Of a stretch of DNA of 64,000 bases, positions 25,370-34,928 are shown piece by piece. Source of the DNA: Holdemania massiliensis AP2 (GTDB lineage Bacteria; Bacillota_I; Bacilli_A; Erysipelotrichales; Erysipelotrichaceae). The stretch is from assembly GCF_000327285.1 (NCBI RefSeq), contig NZ_HE998568.1:542933-606932 (forward strand), read 5' to 3'. Under the pieces are notes generated by a model, which was given only the letters and a program-made list of their open reading frames with translations, ran no database searches and was not told where the DNA came from. The position numbers and the translations under genes were made by a program. The stretch's first letter is position 1. The number at the start of each line of letters is the position of its first letter.

Positions 25370-25688
25370 CTTTTCTAACAGAATTTAAAATTTCTGTATC
25401 CCCAAGCAATGACTCCATTGGTTTAGTTTGACTTCTAGAATCTAGCAGCTCTGTTTCTTTTTGTAACACTTCTGTAGTCATCAAATGATCATCATGATAC
25501 ATTTCTGTGTCCTTTTTATCTAGTATATCTTCTGTTGCATAACCTTTTTTTATAAATTCTGTCTTCCCTTTACTAGGTTGAATTTCATTATTTTTTTCAT
25601 AAATCAGCGGCCTCTTTTTATAATAAAACGCTAACCCAATTGTAATCACAAATAAGATAATCCCACACAGCATTAAAATATTTCCCAT
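25353..25688 (-). CDS. Small membrane protein with threonine TExx[I/L] motif array
   Basis: A 111-residue protein with one N-terminal membrane helix (about 3-22) and a cytoplasmic tail of ~85 polar residues. The tail has six Thr-Glu motifs: KTEFI, ATEDIL, DTEMY, TTEVL, ETELL and DTEIL. In five of them the residue three after Thr is Ile or Leu, which is the preference of many FHA domains for phosphothreonine peptides. It lies directly after the kinase gene. A role as a phosphorylated docking scaffold for the FHA domains of EssC and the zinc-ribbon FHA protein is a strong hypothesis but unproven. No known family was recognised; an EssA-like role cannot be excluded. Confidence 0.6.
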   Translation of the reverse strand: MGNILMLCGIILFVITIGLAFYYKKRPLIYEKNNEIQPSKGKTEFIKKGYATEDILDKKDTEMYHDDHLMTTEVLQKETELLDSRSQTKPMESLLGDTEILNSVRKDEYHD

Positions 25689-25808
25689 ATTTACTCCCCC
25701 AGTGAATCTATTCTAATCCTTGTTAATTTTTGTATCTATACTGTTATTTTTTAAGCCATAAAGCATGGGCATGTTGGAATATTACTACTCACACCTAAAG
25801 TCGCCTTC

Positions 25809-27803
25809 TTAATCAAGCCAATGGCCTTTCTTTAACTGATCAATCAACCCTTGAAGTTGAACAAATTGAGAATCATTATCCTCGTCCTTTATTTTCTTCT
25901 TCGCATTTTGATATTCTTCATAAGCTGGCCAGTAGTTTCTTTTCTCCTGAGGCTTTTCATTCTCTATTACAATGTATAAAGTTGCCCTATAAGCGTTAGC
26001 TTCATAGGCGTCAGGATAAGCAGACTCCATTTTATCCAAAACTGTAAGCGCCTGTTCATATTCTCCGGCTTGTTGATAAGCAATAAAAATATTAACATAG
26101 ATATATTTTTTTTGAATGTTTAGATCCAATATCTGTTGAAAAGCCTTAGCAGAACTAATTAAATCATCGTAATCCTTATCTGTTTCATAGATTGCTCGAT
26201 TATAATAAGCAGCTCCTAACATTTCCCACAAAATAGAATCATTACTCCATCCATCTTTTTGTATCGACTGATTAATGAGTTCTATTTCTTTAGTTCTAGC
26301 GTTTTCAATTTCACTATTTGAAATTAAAGCAGCATCTCGATATACTGCAGCCAAGGAGATCACTGACTTTCTCTTTAAAGTTGTATTGCCAGTTTGATTT
26401 ATTACATCTTTAAAACTTTGCTCTGCGTTACCATACTTCTTCAAAGAATAACTAATGCTTCCACTTATGTAAGAAATCAGATCCTTATCCGCCCCCTCAT
26501 CTTGTAGCTGGTCCAAAATCATCTCAGCGTCGTCTATATTTCCATTCATTGCCAGAGCAACAGCATAATCTCTTGACAAATTCTCATCTGGATTTTCTGT
26601 TTCTCTCAGCAGCTTTTCATAACAAGCTACTGCTTCAGGATATTTTTCTTTTTCAAAATAAGCAGAAGCTAGAATTAATTCCATAGTTTGATCCTGCTTT
26701 AATACATCTTGTGTTGTCTGAATTTCTGTTATATACGCAATGCATTGATCATAATCTAAAGCGTTATAATAAGCACGAGCCTTTAAAATATATGCAGATG
26801 TTTGTTTACTATCCAGCTTTTGAGCCTCTTCCAAATAGCTAAGAGCCTCCATAGGTTGCTTATCAATCAGCTGCTGAGCTGAATTGATATATTGCTGATA
26901 AATACTGGCATTTTCATTTTTTTTGACTACAAAACCAGCAAGAATCAATATAATGGACATCCCTCCCATTAACCAAAGTTTAAGTTTTCTATATCTTTTC
27001 CTTTTAATGAATTTTTGATACGTTTCCTCAAAACGATAAATATGATCTAAATCCTCAATAAGTTCTTTCGTAGAAGCATAACGATCTTCTGGTTCCTGTT
27101 GGATACAACGATCTATAATCGTTTCAATTCCTACAGACAACTCTGGATTTAATTCTCGAATCGGAATAAAGCGATATGGAGGCTCATACGGACTTTTTCC
27201 AGATAGAATATGATACATTGTAACACCCAATGAATAAATATCTGTCCTAGCATCTGATTGCGCTTTCCCAGCCTGTTCTGGAGCCATGTAACCTTTCGTT
27301 CCAACAAATGTTGTATCAGCAATTGCTTCTTCCTTATATTCACGCGCAATACCAAAGTCAATTAGTTTCAAATTGCCGTCAGGTTGTATCATGATATTAG
27401 AAGGCTTCATGTCACGATAAATAATTGGATTAGGCTTCTGATTATGCAAATACCCTAAGCATTCAGCAATGCGTTTAAACCAGATTAATCCGATTTTTTC
27501 ATCAAACTTAATCTGACGTTTTAAAACGGTTTCTAAATTATCACCGGCAACATAATCTTCTACAACATACAAATAATGATTATCTTCAAAAATATCAACA
27601 ATTTTGGGTAACATGGGATGCTGTAATTTTTTCAATATATTCGCTTCTGCTAGAAAGTCAAACTTTGCTTTCTGATTTTTTGATACTTGTTTTACAGCCC
27701 AGATTGTCCCCAATCGGACATGTTCTGCTTTATAAACAGTAGACATGCCCCCCTTTCCGATTATTTCTAAAATGCGATATGTATTATTAATTAGTTGTTC
27801 CAT
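25809..27803 (-). CDS. Transmembrane PknB-type Ser/Thr kinase with external TPR domain
   Basis: A 664-residue kinase. The cytoplasmic kinase domain (about 8-255) has all key residues: GKGGMSTVYKA loop, Lys38, YRDMKPSN with Asp131, DFG at 149-151, an activation loop with Thr164, Thr165 and Thr169, and GYMAPEQ. One membrane helix (about 276-294) leads to about 370 residues of external TPR-like helices instead of the usual PASTA domains. This topology, kinase fold-helix-helical exterior, is also that of EssB/YukC, whose kinase fold is inactive. It is the probable phosphorylating enzyme of the locus. It starts behind GAAGGA after a 390-base gap. Confidence 0.92.
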   Translation of the reverse strand: MEQLINNTYRILEIIGKGGMSTVYKAEHVRLGTIWAVKQVSKNQKAKFDFLAEANILKKLQHPMLPKIVDIFEDNHYLYVVEDYVAGDNLETVLKRQIKFDEKIGLIWFKRIAECLGYLHNQKPNPIIYRDMKPSNIMIQPDGNLKLIDFGIAREYKEEAIADTTFVGTKGYMAPEQAGKAQSDARTDIYSLGVTMYHILSGKSPYEPPYRFIPIRELNPELSVGIETIIDRCIQQEPEDRYASTKELIEDLDHIYRFEETYQKFIKRKRYRKLKLWLMGGMSIILILAGFVVKKNENASIYQQYINSAQQLIDKQPMEALSYLEEAQKLDSKQTSAYILKARAYYNALDYDQCIAYITEIQTTQDVLKQDQTMELILASAYFEKEKYPEAVACYEKLLRETENPDENLSRDYAVALAMNGNIDDAEMILDQLQDEGADKDLISYISGSISYSLKKYGNAEQSFKDVINQTGNTTLKRKSVISLAAVYRDAALISNSEIENARTKEIELINQSIQKDGWSNDSILWEMLGAAYYNRAIYETDKDYDDLISSAKAFQQILDLNIQKKYIYVNIFIAYQQAGEYEQALTVLDKMESAYPDAYEANAYRATLYIVIENEKPQEKRNYWPAYEEYQNAKKKIKDEDNDSQFVQLQGLIDQLKKGHWLD

Positions 27804-28193
27804 TTTTCCTTCTTCCTGTTAAATAAATTTAATGCTTTACGATATTCAGTATGTTCCTGGATAAAAATGATGCTTAAAACAATGCTTTAATTGCAAGTGT
27901 GATCGCAGTGAATAAATCTACTTGTAAGTTTTCTAGCCAAGAGTTAGGAAGCAAATTTTACTATTCTATTGTTCCCGTTCTAGAACATTGAAACTTCTTT
28001 GGTAGATGATAACTCCGTTATCGAGATTTACTGATTCTATATGGCTTTAAAAGCGTACACCTTTTTCCTCAACTAGATTGAAAATAATAATACTTACTTT
28101 ATATTTCTCTGATTAAAACGATAATCTACTATGAAAAAACTATGGCATATCATAAATCAACTTTTAATTTTTCCTTCTTATTTATTCGATTCA
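27804..28193. other. AT-rich intergenic region before the kinase gene
   Basis: About 390 bases without a gene. I see no repeat, strong hairpin or known RNA. It separates the EssC/LytTR/YukD group from the kinase group and probably contains the kinase promoter. No convincing hexamers could be chosen. Confidence 0.35.
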
Positions 28194-28445
28194 TCAAAGA
28201 ACTAGTACAATATCTCCGCCTACAATGTTGTTTTCTTTTAAAGTCCAATGCTCATTAAGTGCAACTTGCAATTTAGGAATATATAAATTTGTTTGGTTTA
28301 TTGAGAAAGATAAACCTGGATTAATATTTTCCATTTGCTTTAAAAGCTGTTCTTTAAATTTTATTCCAGAAATCAAATCATCGGTCTCTATTTCAAACTT
28401 TTGATGCAAACTTACAAACTCTGCTTCCAAATATATTCTTGCCAT
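28194..28445 (-). CDS. YukD/EsaB-like ubiquitin-fold protein
   Basis: An 83-residue protein with the length and pattern of the ubiquitin-like YukD/EsaB family: an alternating N-terminal strand (RIYLEAEF), a central helix (KFKEQLLKQM) and the C-terminal LKENNIVGGDIVLVL, the best-conserved part. EsaB is a small cytoplasmic component or regulator of type VIIb secretion. It is 15 bases after the 28461-28784 gene and starts behind GGAGG. Confidence 0.8.
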   Translation of the reverse strand: MARIYLEAEFVSLHQKFEIETDDLISGIKFKEQLLKQMENINPGLSFSINQTNLYIPKLQVALNEHWTLKENNIVGGDIVLVL

Positions 28446-28460
28446 ATGCGGTTCCTCCTT

Positions 28461-28784
28461 CTATCGGTATAGTTCAATATCAAAAACTTGTATTTTTATT
28501 TCGTGATTATTAGAACAGATTTCTAATACGATTTTTTCTCCTTGATAAATTTTTTTATTTTCATACTGATTTACTTTATCTGCTATCGACATTTCTTTTA
28601 AAATCAAAGCGATAACAGGATCTATTTTAAGCTGTTCAAGCTCGTAATGAATAAATTTCTTTTTAATCAAACTTTGTTTACAAGATAAATGTTCGCAGAA
28701 TACTTTTTCTGAAGACACTTGATCAATCAACAGACTCCACAGCGCACTCAATTCTTCCTGAGTAAATATATAGGCGACTTTCAT
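28461..28784 (-). CDS. Uncharacterised 107-residue protein of the secretion operon
   Basis: A small soluble protein without recognised motifs. The N-terminal half is helical (FTQEELSALWSLLIDQV) and the C-terminal third is strand-rich (GEKIVLEICSNNHEIKIQVF). Its start overlaps the LytTR stop in an ATGA, and it is followed closely by the YukD-like gene, so it belongs to the core unit. A structural or chaperone role in secretion is possible from context only. Confidence 0.5.
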   Translation of the reverse strand: MKVAYIFTQEELSALWSLLIDQVSSEKVFCEHLSCKQSLIKKKFIHYELEQLKIDPVIALILKEMSIADKVNQYENKKIYQGEKIVLEICSNNHEIKIQVFDIELYR

Positions 28785-29500
28785 TCGCTCTTCCTCTTTT
28801 CAAGCCACATTTTCACATTATTTTTATATCCTCTAGAATAAGGAATCTTAACATTATTCGTCAAAATCAATAAAGAGTTGTGTGAATCAACCTGTTTGAT
28901 TTCTTCACAGTTAACCATGTAACCTTTATGGCAACGAAGAAAATGCTCATCCAATTTATCTGCTATTTGACCAAATGTTGAGTAAAATTCAATTTCCTGT
29001 CCAAAGGTACGAATAACCATTTTCTTGCTTCTTGCTTCGATATATAAAATCATTGCTTGAGGAATATTGTGAATTTCTCCCTCTATTTTTACACATAGGT
29101 TTTTTTGTTTTTGACATCGTTTATTCTGATCAACATGAATTTCCTCGAAAGTCTTCCGCAGCAATTCCCTGTTTAATGGATATGTTAATATTGCGCTCGG
29201 ACGAATTGATGGACGAACAAGCTCCATAAATTCGTCAGTTTGCTTTATCGAAAAGATAAAATATGTACGTTCATTGATTCTGCGGATCATCTCAATCATT
29301 TCAAGAATAGATTGAGTGCAGTCATCAAGCAAAATAATATACACATCATGATATGGCTTAGTTCCCAACAAAACTTTGACTTGCTCCTTTTGAAAAAACT
29401 CAGTATTTTTAATAAAGCGATACTTTCTATGGATTGTTTCACGATAAATCTTGATAAACTCTCCGGGATTTTCCTGAAAATTCAGTAAGCATACATTCAT
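28781..29500 (-). CDS. LytTR-family regulator with degenerate receiver, embedded after EssC
   Basis: A 239-residue protein. The N-terminal ~120 residues look like a receiver domain that lacks the acidic pair at its start (MNVCLLNFQEN), although LLDD is present at the phospho-acceptor region. The C-terminal ~100 residues are a LytTR DNA-binding domain (AMILYIEARSKKMVI, FLRCHKGYMVNCEEI, IPYSRGYK). It overlaps the EssC stop codon as ATGA, so it is made together with the secretion motor. It probably controls this locus or the effector genes, without a classical histidine kinase in view. Confidence 0.85.
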   Translation of the reverse strand: MNVCLLNFQENPGEFIKIYRETIHRKYRFIKNTEFFQKEQVKVLLGTKPYHDVYIILLDDCTQSILEMIEMIRRINERTYFIFSIKQTDEFMELVRPSIRPSAILTYPLNRELLRKTFEEIHVDQNKRCQKQKNLCVKIEGEIHNIPQAMILYIEARSKKMVIRTFGQEIEFYSTFGQIADKLDEHFLRCHKGYMVNCEEIKQVDSHNSLLILTNNVKIPYSRGYKNNVKMWLEKRKSE

Positions 29501-32500
29501 ATTTTATTTGCTTTCGGTACAGCCAATCGGATTGTTTTCGTTTCTTCTATCATCCAGGCTACTCCCGCTTTAAGTTTCTTGCTTCTTTCACTTAAAGCAA
29601 TGTCAAAATCAAAGATGCGTTGCTGATCTGCTTGCCCACCGAAATGCAAGCCTGTCTTCCAGCTCACAAATTCCTTGAACGCTGGCCTGAGCAGACAATT
29701 CTGATAATCATTTGGCGCTATTGCCGCAAAGAAGTAAATTCCATGCTTTTCTCCCTTTTCGAAGCACATTTCAAAGAATCTTGACATATTCTTCTCTGAC
29801 GAATAAATTGTATCAATGAAAAATTGCATTGAATCGATAAGAACGAAAATCGGCTTCATCATTCCCAGATATTCATCCATCTCTATATCCGGATTTCGAT
29901 TATATTGTGCTTTACATGTTTTATTACGTAAGATGAATTCAGGAACTACCTTCTCATTCATAACATCAAATAGTTCTTTATCATTTGTAATTAATGACTT
30001 TACTCCAAAGCTCTCAAACTCTGATTTCATACTTGAATTTTCTGAAATTACATATACATCAGCATTTTGATCTTTCTTTAACGCTGCAATTAATTTCAGA
30101 AAATTGCTTTTACCACTTCTAGGAAGACCAGAAACACAGAAGCAAAAGAGTTTGGAAAGATCTATCTTCACAATTTCAATTTCTTCAAGATCATAACCTA
30201 TTGGTAAATATCGTGGAGAATTGCGCAAACACTTAACTTCTTCAGATTCAACAAATGTTTTTATTACCATTTCAGAAGGAATCGATGGAATTGTCAACGC
30301 CTTTTTCCCTTGTGTTTTCAACTTTAAATGTTCTATAGTTTCCACAATATATGCATGTGTTTCTTCAGAATTCGTGGAATCTAAAATCAGTGCAGTCTGG
30401 AACTCCAGACATTCGTTTTTACTTTTAATCAAACCGCGCCCCGGTGTCTTGCTTTCAGGAAGCATTTCTATTTTCCCCTGTAGTACTGATTCGTACTCAA
30501 AACGATCATTCAACTGCAAACCAATTCCCGTTTGGAAATTAGTACGAATTCTTGTTTTGATTTCAGAAGAACCCAGACAGGAAAAAATCATAAAAATACC
30601 ATAGGCAGAACCTTCTCTACTCAACAGGAACAAATCATCTTCTATTTTCGGATTTTCTTCCATCATGGATGCGTAGTTATCAACCACAAATATAAATGCA
30701 GGGCAATTACTGTATTTCTTAAAATACTCTCGGAATGTTACAATACCTTTTTTAGCAAAATTCGTTTTTCTTCTGCCCAATTCAGCAATCAAAGTTTTGA
30801 TCAGTTTATGTAAACGACTACTTTCATTCTCGAACAGTACAGCTCCTACCTGTGGAGCATTTTGATAGATATTCATGGTTTTACTTCCAAAATCTGCTAT
30901 ATAAACATGTACTGTGTTTACATCATTATTGTTAATTAATGAATATACCAATGTTTGTAGCAAAGTTGTTTTTCCACTGCCAATGCTCCCTGAAACCATA
31001 ATATGACCACTGTCAATCAGATTTAGAAGGAATGGAAACTGATGTTGACGCACAGGATCATCAACAATTCCTAAACAAACATCCAGTCGATTTTCCTGTA
31101 TCGTAAGGGGAATTTCCTCCAATCCTATCCGCCGCTTCAAAGGTGGTAACCAAATTGGTTTTAATGTTTGAACTTTATTCTCTTCAAACGTTTTTCGAAT
31201 ATAATATACAGCTGTATCCAACTGACTCTGTACATTCTCTTTGGTTTTCTCTTTTTTCTTTTTTCCTGGCATTTTACGACCCAACAATTCAATCAGTCTA
31301 AGTGGGTAATTATCCATTATACCTTCCTGATCTTCCACATAAGGAGCTCCGCTCCATGCAGATTGAAATTCTTCAAAAATTTCATCATTACCCACCTGCA
31401 AATAAGCTCTTCCTACATTCGTAATATACGCTGCTTCCGTTCTCTTCAACATATCTTTAGAATCCTGTTTATCCTGCACACGCAGACAAATTCTAAATTT
31501 AGAGTTTCCCCAAATTTCTTCGTCAACTACACCACTAGGTTTTTGTGTTGCTAATATTAAATGAATTCCTAAACTACGCCCCACACGAGATGCGCTGACT
31601 AGATCTTTTACGAAATTAGGTTGTTCTTTCTTTAATTCTGCAAATTCATCTGCAATCATTATTAAATGTGGAATCGGCATATCTACTTTTTCATTTCTGA
31701 ACATTTCGATGTATTCATCAATATGCTTAATGCGATAATCATTAAATATTTTCTGACGCCGACGAATCTCGCTATTAATTGATGCTAGTGCTCTGGTCGT
31801 CTGATTTCCACCTAAATTCGTGATGATTCCTGATGTATGCGGTAAGCATTCAAAGCTTTGTGCCATTCCGCCACCTTTGTAATCTATTAAGATAAAGGAG
31901 ACTTCATATGGATGATAATTCATTGCCAATGATAAAATATAAGTCTGCAACAATTCACTTTTTCCCGAACCGGTTGTTCCAGCAACCAAACCATGAGGAC
32001 CATGAACCTTTTCATGAATGTCGAGATACAACGGTTGATTTCCTGCTTTTAAGCCAATTAACGAACGCATACTTTTGTAGGTTCGATTTTCTAGCCATTT
32101 ACGATAAATATTAAACTGTGCCAAATTCCTGATGTGAAGCATCTGCATATAAGTAATCATTTCAGGAACAGCGCCAACTGAGCCTCTTTCCTGGATGCGA
32201 TAATTAGAAAGCGCTCTCAATGCTGATTGTAATGTGTTTTTGCTTATATAATCAAAAGTAAAGGAATGATTGCCTTCTTCTTTTTCATCGAGGAAAAGAT
32301 AGCTGCCACCATTCTGATCTTCCAGCACCTCATTGCAGCTATTTGGCAATTTTTCAACATGGTCTGCCAAGACAATTAATGACATACCCAAATCATTATT
32401 TTCAATAACTTTAACAAGATATTCATCCTCAAAAACAATATCTTGTGCTGCAACCAAAATATAATGTGGAATTTTTGATGCATTCTTGTTTTCCATCCTT

Positions 32501-34068
32501 GTCCTTATCTCATTATTCAATAAGTATAGTATTTCATTCCATTCCTCTTTTTGCTGAGAAACTAGCCGCATTCTACGATTATCTGTCCATGTATGGGGAA
32601 GCCATTTCATCATTTCTATTTCTTCATTTTGTTGATTAAATAAAAATACAGTCTTTACCTCGTCATAGGAATACCTTGAAGCTAACTGCGCAATTAACAC
32701 ATGTAAGATATCAATCCGCTTTTCTCCAACGATTCCCAATAGTCGAGTTCTCTTCAAGTTCAATAACACAGGAGCCTGTTCAATATTTTTAAATTCCTCA
32801 TAAATTTTATGTGGCTGCTCCTGTAATTTATCATCAATTAATGAAAATCGTTCTTTGGGAACAACAATTTCTACTGGATTTTTTATGGTACCCGTTCCAA
32901 TGCGAACATCCAAAAAATCTTCATGTTTTAAATTATTCTCCCAAACGCGATGATACTGCTCAGGGATCCAAGATAGCCATATTTCACTAGTTGGATACTT
33001 TTCATTATACGCATTTAAATTATATGAACCATTTTCATTTAACATTTCCTTAATCTTATCTATATATTTCCCATATCCTAAAACACGTTTATTCTCATCT
33101 TCTTTTGCTTGCTTCGAAGTGAATCGTATATTCACCAAAGCCCATCCTACGCCAATAATTGCTGAAGTAACAGAAGTAACAATACCCATATACATAAAAG
33201 CACTATTGGACATCATTCCCGATTGAGAATAGCTCCATTGAGTAAACAAAACTCCAATGGCCATCGGAATCACCATTGTTAATGAAGGACCTATTGTTAA
33301 TAATAATGGCTGTCTACGATTTTGTGCTGGATTAGGAGCACCTTCTACTACAACAGACTCTGTTTCTAGCTTCCTAACTTTTCTAGGAGAACGCTCATAG
33401 ATGTCTGCATAACCCTTTCGAGTAATTTTTAATGTTTCTCCCATATCTTCTTCAAGATGAACCATAACATTGGGCAAATAATCTCGATTTATTGCCAGAA
33501 CATCTTTCAAATAAATAATTTTCAAACCTAATATATAGATTTCATCACCATAGTTTAACTCTCTGAATTGTGGATTTTTATATTCACCTACCCGACAACC
33601 ATTAATATATGTTCCATTTCGACTCATGTCATACAAACCATAGATACCATTTTGAGCTCTCAATTCAGCATGATGTCCCGATACATTATTTTCAAAATCA
33701 AAGGAAATCGTGTTATCTTCCAGTCTTCCTATGGTAATCGCTGAATTGGGAATTTTATATTTAGTAAATTGAAGATAATCGTTTGTAATCAGATGAAATG
33801 ATACATTGAACTTATGCCCCAAATATTCTGCGTACAATAATTCATTATTCTGAAGAGTGCATTCACCCTCTGACTTTCCTGTGATTATCAAAGGATTTTC
33901 AATATTTAAAGACCAAATTCCATCATAAACATTCAATTTGAAATTAATATCGCGTTCCAAGCCACATAATTCTTTCTTCACGATATAATTCAGTGTTTGA
34001 TTATTCACATCAGGCAAAACCCATTCTTTATAGCTCTTTTCAAAATGGAGGCGTAAAACGTAATTCAT
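29497..34068 (-). CDS. essC: EssC-type FtsK/SpoIIIE ATPase, type VIIb secretion motor
   Basis: 1523 residues, the usual EssC length. A degenerate and a canonical FHA domain lie at the N-terminus. The second has Arg (ITIGRLEDN), Ser-His (VSGHHAEL) and Asn (RNGTYINGC), so it should bind phosphothreonine. Two membrane helices lie at about 258-315, then three FtsK/SpoIIIE ATPase domains. Walker A motifs are GTTGSGKSE (near residue 698), GSIGSGKTT (near 1029) and GLPRSGKSN (near 1316); only the first has a clear Walker B (MIADEFAEL). It pulls WXG100 proteins and effectors across the membrane. AAAGGGG precedes the ATG. It heads the operon. Confidence 0.95.
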   Translation of the reverse strand: MNYVLRLHFEKSYKEWVLPDVNNQTLNYIVKKELCGLERDINFKLNVYDGIWSLNIENPLIITGKSEGECTLQNNELLYAEYLGHKFNVSFHLITNDYLQFTKYKIPNSAITIGRLEDNTISFDFENNVSGHHAELRAQNGIYGLYDMSRNGTYINGCRVGEYKNPQFRELNYGDEIYILGLKIIYLKDVLAINRDYLPNVMVHLEEDMGETLKITRKGYADIYERSPRKVRKLETESVVVEGAPNPAQNRRQPLLLTIGPSLTMVIPMAIGVLFTQWSYSQSGMMSNSAFMYMGIVTSVTSAIIGVGWALVNIRFTSKQAKEDENKRVLGYGKYIDKIKEMLNENGSYNLNAYNEKYPTSEIWLSWIPEQYHRVWENNLKHEDFLDVRIGTGTIKNPVEIVVPKERFSLIDDKLQEQPHKIYEEFKNIEQAPVLLNLKRTRLLGIVGEKRIDILHVLIAQLASRYSYDEVKTVFLFNQQNEEIEMMKWLPHTWTDNRRMRLVSQQKEEWNEILYLLNNEIRTRMENKNASKIPHYILVAAQDIVFEDEYLVKVIENNDLGMSLIVLADHVEKLPNSCNEVLEDQNGGSYLFLDEKEEGNHSFTFDYISKNTLQSALRALSNYRIQERGSVGAVPEMITYMQMLHIRNLAQFNIYRKWLENRTYKSMRSLIGLKAGNQPLYLDIHEKVHGPHGLVAGTTGSGKSELLQTYILSLAMNYHPYEVSFILIDYKGGGMAQSFECLPHTSGIITNLGGNQTTRALASINSEIRRRQKIFNDYRIKHIDEYIEMFRNEKVDMPIPHLIMIADEFAELKKEQPNFVKDLVSASRVGRSLGIHLILATQKPSGVVDEEIWGNSKFRICLRVQDKQDSKDMLKRTEAAYITNVGRAYLQVGNDEIFEEFQSAWSGAPYVEDQEGIMDNYPLRLIELLGRKMPGKKKKEKTKENVQSQLDTAVYYIRKTFEENKVQTLKPIWLPPLKRRIGLEEIPLTIQENRLDVCLGIVDDPVRQHQFPFLLNLIDSGHIMVSGSIGSGKTTLLQTLVYSLINNNDVNTVHVYIADFGSKTMNIYQNAPQVGAVLFENESSRLHKLIKTLIAELGRRKTNFAKKGIVTFREYFKKYSNCPAFIFVVDNYASMMEENPKIEDDLFLLSREGSAYGIFMIFSCLGSSEIKTRIRTNFQTGIGLQLNDRFEYESVLQGKIEMLPESKTPGRGLIKSKNECLEFQTALILDSTNSEETHAYIVETIEHLKLKTQGKKALTIPSIPSEMVIKTFVESEEVKCLRNSPRYLPIGYDLEEIEIVKIDLSKLFCFCVSGLPRSGKSNFLKLIAALKKDQNADVYVISENSSMKSEFESFGVKSLITNDKELFDVMNEKVVPEFILRNKTCKAQYNRNPDIEMDEYLGMMKPIFVLIDSMQFFIDTIYSSEKNMSRFFEMCFEKGEKHGIYFFAAIAPNDYQNCLLRPAFKEFVSWKTGLHFGGQADQQRIFDFDIALSERSKKLKAGVAWMIEETKTIRLAVPKANKI

Positions 34069-34928
34069 AAAAAATATCCCCTTTACTTAAAAATTAATTT
34101 CTAATTTAATTTTAAAATGAATTAATCTAATATTTTTTACCACTTATTACACAAAATATACCTAAAAATACAATTAAGTTGAAATTAATGTGTTCTCGAG
34201 GGAAAATATATTTATTCTTAGACAAAGGCAATTGTCGAAGAGTGAAGTTTTTTAGGAGATTCCATATAATTTCACAGTTTCTACGGCAATAATATCCAAG
34301 AAACTAGGTCTAATTTTATGTCAGTTGAATGTATTCTAAAACAATCCGAAAAACAGTACATTTATTTGTCTTATTATATCAAATATGTATTGACTTATAT
34401 GATTAGTATCCTGAACATTAAATAGGTTTTAAATTTTCCATAGCCTTTTCTAATCCGCAAATTAATTTATCTTATCCTTCTCAGGTGATGCCTAAGTAGC
34501 TGTTTGATAACAAAGCTTCTGTTTATCACACGCCTCAAGACTTTTCCCATAGTCTATATCTGTTTACCAATGATACAAACTTTTTAGAAAGCATTAATAT
34601 TGCAGTATCTTAAGTCTGAATACAGTATTCTTCTTGTATAATATTGTTCGTTGAAACAATGCAATCTCTGTGCAACTTTATTCGAACAACAGACAATTTT
34701 GTATAAAAAGTTAATTTGATACTTTGACATTCTATTTTTATACCAAGTTTGTGAAAATGGTGACATGCCAACACAGATACATTCGCTAGTACAACAAACA
34801 TATAATAAGTAATGATAGAATTCTCTTATTATTGTTGTTAATTTACGTTGTACTAGTCAGAGTATTAAGAGAACAATTCATGATTATCTCATGAATTCTA
34901 ACTTTTAAGTTATATTAGGAGGAACATT
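34069..34928. other. 860-base AT-rich divergent region between EssC and the LytTR response regulator
   Basis: Contains the promoters of two divergent units. A weak TTGTAT/TGTAAT pair can be drawn for the EssC side. Short frames near 34584-34801 on the minus strand have no ribosome site and no peptide-pheromone features. Its length and low complexity suggest regulatory DNA, but apart from the palindrome at 34875-34897 I recognise nothing. Confidence 0.35.
34875..34897. promoter_or_regulatory. Palindrome upstream of the LytTR response regulator
   Basis: AATTCATGA and TCATGAATT form two exact nine-base arms around five bases. It ends about 30 bases before the start codon at 34929, just upstream of the AGGAGG ribosome site. 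It could be an operator or a leader hairpin; no T-run follows. Confidence 0.45.

Noticed and set aside
25353..25688. Calling the small membrane protein EssA
   Set aside because: It has a single N-terminal helix and a Thr-motif tail, with no recognisable EssA sequence; only position in the locus would support the name.
34584..34801. Small minus-strand frames as possible AgrD-like peptide genes
   Set aside because: They have no ribosome site, no amphipathic leader and no cysteine/charged tail pattern of autoinducing peptides, and no AgrB/AgrC gene is nearby.
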